Made by a program: the position numbers and the translations under genes. Below, piece after piece: positions 56,747-64,000 of a stretch of DNA of 64,000 nucleotides (position 1 is the first letter of the stretch; every line of letters starts with the position of its first letter). The DNA is from Patellaria atrata CBS 101060. Its lineage: Eukaryota > Ascomycota > Dothideomycetes > Patellariales > Patellariaceae. The stretch covers positions 310,001 to 374,000 of the forward strand of contig MU006104.1 of NCBI GenBank assembly GCA_010093705.1, in the 5' to 3' direction. The notes under the pieces are model-generated. The model was not told where the DNA came from, did not search any database, and was given only the letters and a program-made list of their open reading frames with translations.

Positions 56747-59700
56747 ATGGAAGAAGTCAACAAACTGAATTCTCTGGCTCCGCCAGCTGTCACAGCACTC
56801 AAAGAACAGGCAGCTGGCGCAAGTCCCCGTGGAAAAATGGAACGCACGATCAGTATGGACATTCGAGAAGAACGAGAAGATCTGAAGAATGCTGCAGAAC
56901 AGAGCCTTAATGTGATCATGGACCTCAACTTAGATGGTCACATTCGATGGGTTAGTCCGTCATGGTTGGCATTGGTTGGTACTGCGCCAGAGTCTGTCAT
57001 TGGAAAACCTATTACAGAGATTCTGGTCGGTGATCACAATCCGTTCTCCGATGCTGTTGAGTCTGCGAAACAAGATGATTCTAGGAGCCAAATAATTCGA
57101 TTTTCGGTTTCTCTAGGGCCGTCATCTGTCCTCAGACCGAGACCAAGGTCTCCAATCATAGTATCGCCGAGACACGTTCCGCAGGGTGATAACGAACATG
57201 ACCTTACTCAAGAAGACATCACAGTTGAAGAGAAAGAAGCGTATGAACAAGAGATCTTAAACTTAGAAGCTCAGGGGATCATGGTGTACGATCGGTTTTC
57301 TGGTGAAGCAAGTCATGTGAGCGTCCCTAATTCACTAATTCGGGGACCATTTCTAACCCAGTTTTAGACTATGTGGATGGTACGGCCTGCGGTTGTACGT
57401 GAAGTTACGATCGACTTACCACCAATTTTAGTCGAAAGCCTCGGTGTCGGTGCGGAGGTGTTGGCAAATCATCTAACCAAGCTAGCGGAAGTTGGTGCCA
57501 GTGATCCCGAGAATCTTCCTCCTCCACTTCCAGTTCTCTGCCGTATATGTGAACGTCAGATACCGCCATGGTGGTTCGAAAAGCACACAGAGCTCTGCTT
57601 ACAAGAGCACAAGGCAGAAATGGAGGTACAGATCGCACAAGAGAATCTCAATGAACACCGTAATGCAATTGTCAAGGTTCTGGACGCTTTAGAGGCTCAT
57701 TCACGCCAATCCAGGGCATCTCCTTCGGAATCTTCATCTCCAGGACCGTTAGTACCATCTGCTGAATATAAAGGATTTGTTATTCCACCTACTTCAACGC
57801 CGTCATCTGGTCCTTCCTCTGGAAGATCTACACCTGCCTCTCAACCATCCCAGTCCCGTGACCGATCTACAGGTTTTGGACATCATCGAGCTCGATCTTT
57901 CGCAGTTAGGAGACCAATAGCTCGTATTGTGGAGCTGATTCTGGATCTTTGCGATACTGCTCTTGAGATCAATACTCCAGCAATAAAAGATACAAAGGGA
58001 CAAGGTACTGAGCTGAGATCTCAGTCTCCACAATCGGAAAGTCGCATATCGCAGGTCTTAGGATGGCAGTCGCCTGCCAGTGGTACTCTCGAACAGGAAC
58101 AAGGTCTCTCCTTGTTGTGTGATGACACAGCTAAACTTGCTCGGGCTAAAGTTGAGTCTATATTTCGTCATCGAAGAGTTCTTGAGTATTCAGAACGTAT
58201 CAGAGTAGAGTTCGACGTCCTTGTCCAAGAATGCATTGATCAAGCAATGCGGAAAGCAGCGTCGATAGCTGCTGGTGAGTTGAGTGACTCTGGAGAAGAT
58301 ACTGCTGGTGAATTAGAAGAGGATCAAATAGGACCAGAAGCTAGTGAAGATCCTCCATCACTTCCCTCGGAAGAAGGAATGTTTCCAGCATCATTTGAGA
58401 ACACTGGTATCATGTCGACCATAAGTAATACGTTACGCAACCCTTCAGAGACCTCTTTACCTTTTCAAGTCGCGCGTAGAGCATCCTCTGCGGCAGGATC
58501 AACTCGCTCGAGCAGCCCACGGGGTAGTCAGACTCCAAGATCCCATCCCTCAGGTATGAACCTACTGGCACAAAGCAAAAGGGCGTCAATCCATTTCGAG
58601 AGCGATGCTGGGGCAGATAGCGATAGTAGTGTATTATCTTCAGCAATATCTGGACCTCGAAGAGCGGATTCCCCAGTATCCGAGATTGGCCTCAGCCGGG
58701 CAGCTGGCTCACGAGAACGAAAGCGTCGTAGTCTAATACTTCCTAGTGTTTTGTCAAGCAGGCAACAATCCCCGGCTCGTAACATGATGCCGCCTTCATC
58801 GCCGCTCAGAATGTCCAAACCTCGAATTCCTAGTGGTGCAGAGAGCATCCAGTCACCCATAACTTCTCCTGTGTTATCAACTAGCGAGTTCTCCTCCCCT
58901 ATGATCCATCCTCAGCAGTTGCACCACCACCGACGACAGTCTTCTGCTGCCGGGTCCGAAAGCATGCGTCGCCCCGTATCGCCGCGTATGGCACCAGTAA
59001 CTAACCCTCAACCACGTGCGGTACCTACTTCTATCAAAGACTTTGAAATTATCAAACCGATCAGTAAAGGTGCATTCGGCAGTGTCTACCTCGCAAAGAA
59101 GAAATCCACTGGTGATTACTTCGCTATCAAAGTCCTAAAGAAGGCAGACATGATCGCAAAAAATCAGGTCTTGAACGTAAAGGCCGAACGAGCGATCATG
59201 ATGTGGCAGGGGGAAAGTGATTTTGTCGCTAAGTTGTATTGGACGTTCTCAAGTAAAGACTTCCTCTACCTCGTGATGGAGTATCTGAATGGAGGGGATT
59301 GCGCTTCCCTCATTAAAGTCCTTGGATATCTCCCAGAAGATTGGGCGAAGAAATACTTGGCTGAGGTTGTTCTAGGCGTGGAGCATTTACACAGCAGAGG
59401 GATTGTTCACCGAGATCTCAAGCCAGACAATTTACTCATCGACCAGAAAGGCCACCTGAAGTTGACCGACTTTGGGCTTTCTAGGATGGGTCTTATAGGA
59501 CGACAAAAGAGGGCGCTCAACAACAAAACTGATGAACCTGTACCCGATCTGTTGAAACAAGGCCCATTCCATCGAGCGGTGTCCGTGACATCGTCTCGTT
59601 CCGCGTCTTTCGATTTGCAGGGACCAAACCATTCCCCACATCAGACACCAAGCATGACACCTGCTACAACGAGTGACATGGGACAGCCCTCCTACTTTAC

Positions 59701-62617
59701 TCTTAGTAGGGAGGAATCTAATACAGGGGACAGCTCAAAGGCTTCTGGCAATCGAAGTGATAGCGGAGATAGCGAAGCCTTCCAGTCGATGTTCCGGAGA
59801 TTTTCGATTGTGGACACCAACGGATCATACCAGCAGCGTCCTGCAACTGAAGATGAGAACCACAGCGATCATGCGGGTTCCCCTGATCCTTATGTTCTCC
59901 AACCATCAATCAGTCACTCGAGTACTATGCAGAACAATACCCCACCAGCAACATCCACCATGCCACCACCTCCCATGGCTCTTTTTGATCCTCAAGATAG
60001 CAATCGGAGATTTGTCGGTACTCCGGATTATCTTGCCCCAGAAACCATCAATGGTTCCGGTCAGGATGAGGTTAGTGATTGGTGGTCTCTGGGCTGTATC
60101 TTATTTGAGTTTTTGTATGGCTACCCCCCTTTTCATGCTGATACACCCGATGAAGTGTTTCAGAATATCCTCGAGCGAAAAATTGATTGGCCTGATGATG
60201 CCGACTATGACGTATCAGAAGAAGCGAAAGACCTGATGAACAGACTCATGTGCACCGATCCCCGAAAAAGACTCGGTGCTAATGCGGATGACCAGTTTTC
60301 TGCTGGTGGGGAAGAAGTGCGAAATCATCCGTGGTTTGCAGACATTCATTGGTCAACGTTACTTGACGATGAAGCTTCATTTGTACCCGCTTCAGAGGAT
60401 CCAGAGTCCACCGAATACTTTGATTCTCGTGGAGCATGTCTGCAGAATTTCGCGGCCGAGTTTGAAGATCAAGCCAGTTCACCAGGGGGCGCCACACCGG
60501 GTGGTGATTATCCAGATCGCCCGCACGATGCTCTCTCGCGAGTAAGATCACAGGTAAACTCTATAAAACGAGGGCTAATGCCTTTACATATTCCTCCGCA
60601 TGTCCGAGATAGCAGGAGTAGGAGACTTAGCGAACCGGTAGCCACCGATGATTTCGGATCATTCTCCTTCAAAAATTTACCGGTTCTCGAGAAGGCCAAT
60701 AAAGATGTGATCCAGAAATTGAGACAAGAAGCAATGCAAGCCCAGAGCAAGCCCTCTTCTGCAATCACTTCTCCAACAGTCACTACACCGTCGCCTTCCC
60801 TAGAGTCCAGTCCAATATTACCGATCCCTCTAAAGCGAACCATGTCTAGCAATAAGGGGAACAGACCTTCTTCACCATCTTTACTAGGCCAAATGAACGC
60901 TTCGCCTAATAGAGCATCTCAGCCTTCTTCGCCGCTTCTGGTGTCATTTAGTACTGGTCAGAATCATGAACGTAGGAAAACATCAAGTGGCTCTTCCTCG
61001 TTATCCCACCAAAACAGTAGCTCGTTACAACCTGGAAGTTTCTTTGATGTTCCCAGACTCCCGAACACTACCTCCAAAATGTCTTCCAGTGCATCCTCGC
61101 CGATCAAACTATCTAAAACTCCAGGCTCTCGTCAAAGTTCCGGTCACAGTAATGTTACTTCTCCTCGAGTTCGCTCTCAAACCGTAGGTTCTCAAGAGGG
61201 TGACGTTGTCCGAGAACTTATTCCAAATCACCACAAGCGGAGAAGCCAGGTCTACGATATCTCTCCATCGTCGTCCGATAACGAAGATTCCAGACAAAAA
61301 GCTCTATTACGAGTCCAACGGCGACGACAGAGTTCCCGAAGGTTGTCCCAGATAACCTTCGCCGAGGGACCTGTCTTCCGACCACTCGACATCCTCATCT
61401 GCGAAGATCATCCAGTATCTCGTCTCGTCATGGAGAAACTCCTCGAAAAGCTTCGTTGCCGTACAATCTCCGTTCAGACCGGTCCGGACGCGGTGCGATA
61501 CGCTACCAGCGAAGTGAAATTCGATATCATTATGATGGAATTCAAACTACCTCAGATGAATGGTGCAGATGCGGCTCGCATGATCCGAACAACTCATAAT
61601 GCGAATTCACACACTCCGATTGTCGCGGTCACCGGTTACTTGAAAGAACTTCAGGCCCCTCATCACTTTGATGCACTCATCGAAAAACCTCCAACGCTGG
61701 CGAAGCTTACGGAAGTTCTTGCTCGCTTATGTCAATGGAAGACGGCTCCGCCAAATTGGACTCCCAGTCAACTACCAATAGTACCGTCAAATCTGCGTCG
61801 AGAATCAATCCAGCAGGAAGATAGTCCGACATCGAACTCGTCTGGGTTTGCGGCGATGCCTCCATCCAGCTATCGCGGCTCTAGCAGGGAAGATTCAATC
61901 AGTTCCAGCTTCTTTGGGGATAATGACAGTCGCAATGGCGACGTTCCCGTCATTATCAACAAGCATGGCGATGACTGGCGAGATCGGGATCTCGCTCGTG
62001 CTCTCGGTGGTCTAGGTATATCAGAAGATCCTGCCGAAGAAATAGATCCGAAGTTAGCACAACCACCCCTCCCTGACCTTATGGTTCAGAGGTCCGCACC
62101 GGGCATGTTAGAGCATCCTGTAGGACCAAAGAAGCAACGTTCAAGTGAGGCTATCGCTGCAAAGCGACGTTCCATCGAGAAAAAGCGTCATGAGACTGCG
62201 GATTCAGGTGATGACGAGGATGAAGAGCTAGGGAACTTTCAGGTTCGCGCCAAGAGTCCGAAGGGCGGTCGCTCAAAACCACAATCTAAGCTTGGGATCG
62301 AGATGATGCGTACCAACAGCCATGGAAGCGTCGTTTCGGTGGAAGAGCTCGCCATTGCGGATCATCTTACTTCATCCCCTCCACCCGCGATCTCTGAGGA
62401 TCCCCTGGCGGAGGAAGCTAGCCAACAAAGTCTGGCTGCTCCGAATAACGGCTTAGGACAACCGGTTCATGCAACGCTGACACCACCGGAGATATTCCCC
62501 CTCGCACCAGGTGACAATATCAAGGAGATTGACATGGATGTCACCCCAAAACCCGCCCAAGATGACTTCAGAGACCCGGATCCTACGCCTAAGGCTACAC
62601 CCTCGCGTCGACATTGA
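56747..62617 (+). CDS. RIM15: RIM15 serine/threonine protein kinase
   Basis: Two exons (56747-57316, 57368-62617) give 1939 aa. In order: a PAS domain (about 45-120, LNVIMDLNLDGHIRWVSPSW); a zinc-binding motif CRICERQIPPWWFEKHTELC near 247; a long Ser-rich region; an AGC-type kinase domain at about 747-1181 with GAFGSVY, AIKVLKK, HRDLKPDN near 870, DFGLSR near 891 and GTPDYLAPE near 1073; and a receiver domain at about 1531-1644. About 180 residues of Ser-rich sequence are inserted in the kinase between DFG and the activation-loop end, as known for Rim15. The usual phospho-accepting Asp of the receiver reads Glu (IIMMEFKLPQMNG). Rim15 acts below PKA, TOR and Sch9 and drives entry to quiescence through Igo-type endosulfines. 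The start at 56747 follows a long leader. Confidence 0.95.
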
Positions 62618-63802
62618 TCTTAAACGCTCCCTCTAGCTTCGTCTAGGTCCGAAGAAATTGACATATATTCTACTTTCACTAGCTTACTTCCCTTTGTTTC
62701 TGTTGTTTTTCACGTCATTTACCAGGTATAGCGAGGTGTTGGTGGTGTAGTTCCAATTGCTGCTATGGCGTTCTTGCTCTAGGATGGCATGGTGGACAAT
62801 GTTGCTGTCCCAATCTGGTTTGGCACTACTTCTCTTTGTTCATGTTCTACTTTCTACTTTTTACCTTGTGAAAACGTGTATATGTACGTTGGTTCGCTTC
62901 GCTTGGCTTGGGTGATTCTTCTGGGGGAAAGTTTACGCTCATTCACTCTTTACTCCTCCTTCGGGTAACCGTGGCATGGAGTATCTTTCTTCGATCACCT
63001 TAGGGATGATTTTATTGGGGAGAAAATGCATTGGTGCGTTGGATGGGAGGGACTGCCACTCTCAGACTCATTGAAGGCGGAATTACGGTGCCAATAAGAA
63101 AATTGTTATTCTATGTTTGGTCTTTTTTCGCAACCTATCCTTCTATTCTTTTATAGGCCGGGACACCACTTACCTTACTGGAATTTTCTTTCATATTTAT
63201 CCCCTTCCGGCCTTGGATTGGGAGGACCGGCAGCTTACCTCTCTTCAATATTTTTATCCTGTGCTTTTGGGTTTTAGCGTTTAATTACTCCTGTCCGAAG
63301 TTTATCATCTTCGACGGCGAATAAAATTAATTCTGCTGACCAGATATTTGGGTGGTTGTTTTTGATTTGTGATTAAGTGATCGAGACCTTTTGGACTACA
63401 GGCTTCGCAGTGAGAACGGGACGTCACATTTGAGTGCACAGATGAGAATACATGGTTAAAGAAACCAGATTGTTATATGATCTAGTATCCTCGCATGGCG
63501 GGTTAAGAAGCCGCTCGATGATGTCTCCTCTCCTCTACTGGGTATCTCATCCCCCTTGTCCAACACGACAGATCATTTTTCTACATCCCCTTTCCCTGTT
63601 GGCATGATTTTGACACCGCCCTCGTGCTCTGCGGGCGAGAACTTATAGGTCTCTCCGTGCTCTGTGACCATTTTGTTAACCCTTCTGACTCTCGTTTTCG
63701 AGGAATATCGATCCAGTACATCATGTGCCATTACGCGAACGCTCATGACTGTTTCGCGCGCGCGGACGCTTGGGCGGCTTCTGGTGGGATATCAGTTTCA
63801 TA
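62618..63802. other. Intergenic between convergent RIM15 and LSM2
   Basis: 1.2 kb, T-rich in its first two thirds (RIM15 3' untranslated region and terminator). No gene recognised. Confidence 0.5.
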
Positions 63803-64000
63803 TTATCCGAAAAAGATATCAAGACCTTGAGCTGCAATGGTGGCTGTAGTAAAAGTGACATGGGACTGTCACGGAGACTGTAAATGGGTTAGGGGAGGGG
63901 AAGCATACCTCGCCTCGTTGCGTCTTCGAGGAGCGCGGTGTCGACGGCCGCGGCGGGGAGGTGGATGTAGCGGACTACGCTACCGCGGATGAAGACATTT
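63803..64000 (-). CDS. LSM2: U6 snRNA-associated protein LSM2, 3' part
   Basis: The gene is cut by the window edge. A visible exon from beyond 64000 down to 63909 encodes NVFIRGSVVRYIHLPAAAVD, then TALLEDATRRE. The first part is the Sm2 strand and C-terminal pattern of LSM2. A 65-nt intron (63844-63908) follows, and a last exon, 63803-63843, gives ATIAAQGLDIFFG. Lsm2 belongs to the Lsm1-7 ring (mRNA decay in the cytoplasm) and the Lsm2-8 ring (U6 snRNA 3' end in the nucleus). The N-terminal Sm1 half lies outside. The last exon was placed by splice sites and frame only, so it is less sure than the first. Confidence 0.8.

Noticed and set aside
1-64000. tRNA, rRNA, CRISPR or retroelement sequences
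   Set aside because: No tRNA B-box in proper context, no rRNA-like stretch, no regular spaced repeats, and no long terminal repeats or reverse-transcriptase motifs were seen.

Overview
The window is nuclear DNA from a filamentous ascomycete (Pezizomycotina). The evidence is the intron style (about 45-135 nt, GT-AG), the gene content (CFT1, PAL1, RIM15, a HET-domain gene, an HVA1-type Tudor protein, TRI12-type and MCT-type transporters) and a Fot1/pogo DNA transposon. A leotiomycete is my guess for the class, with low confidence. I found no rRNA, tRNA, CRISPR array or bacterial-type operon. All exon limits were read by eye from frame continuity and splice sites.

Layout. 0-10 kb: YTH1 (-), an intracellular GH18 chitinase (+), VPS53 (+) and a GPATCH11-like protein (-), the last two tail to tail. 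10-21.5 kb: a DUF3712 membrane protein (+), ORC3 (+), BNA1 (-), a CTR copper transporter (+), a membrane-anchored coiled-coil protein (-) and an unrecognised multi-pass membrane protein (+). 22-24 kb: a decayed HET-domain gene (-). 25-34 kb: MDM38 (-) and ADK2 (+) back to back, SNX4 (+), then PAL1 (-) and USB1 (+) back to back. 35-42.5 kb: CFT1 (-) and an LMBD1-type transporter (+) back to back. 43.9-52.1 kb is the accessory-looking part: a TRI12-type MFS pump, a 1.83-kb Fot1-like transposon, a divergent 5-aminolevulinate synthase paralogue and an MCT-type MFS carrier. 53-64 kb: an HVA1-like Tudor protein, RIM15 (+), and the 3' end of LSM2 (-) cut by the window edge.

How the genes relate. Most are conserved housekeeping genes with no operon logic. 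Four serve RNA 3'-end work: YTH1 and CFT1 are both subunits of the cleavage/polyadenylation factor, and USB1 and LSM2 both act on the U6 snRNA 3' end. VPS53 and SNX4 both serve endosome-to-Golgi recycling. MDM38 and ADK2 are both mitochondrial and share one promoter region. The best candidate for something specialised is 43.9-52.1 kb, where an ALAS-like enzyme without visible heme regulatory motifs lies between two transporters, with a transposon in the gap.
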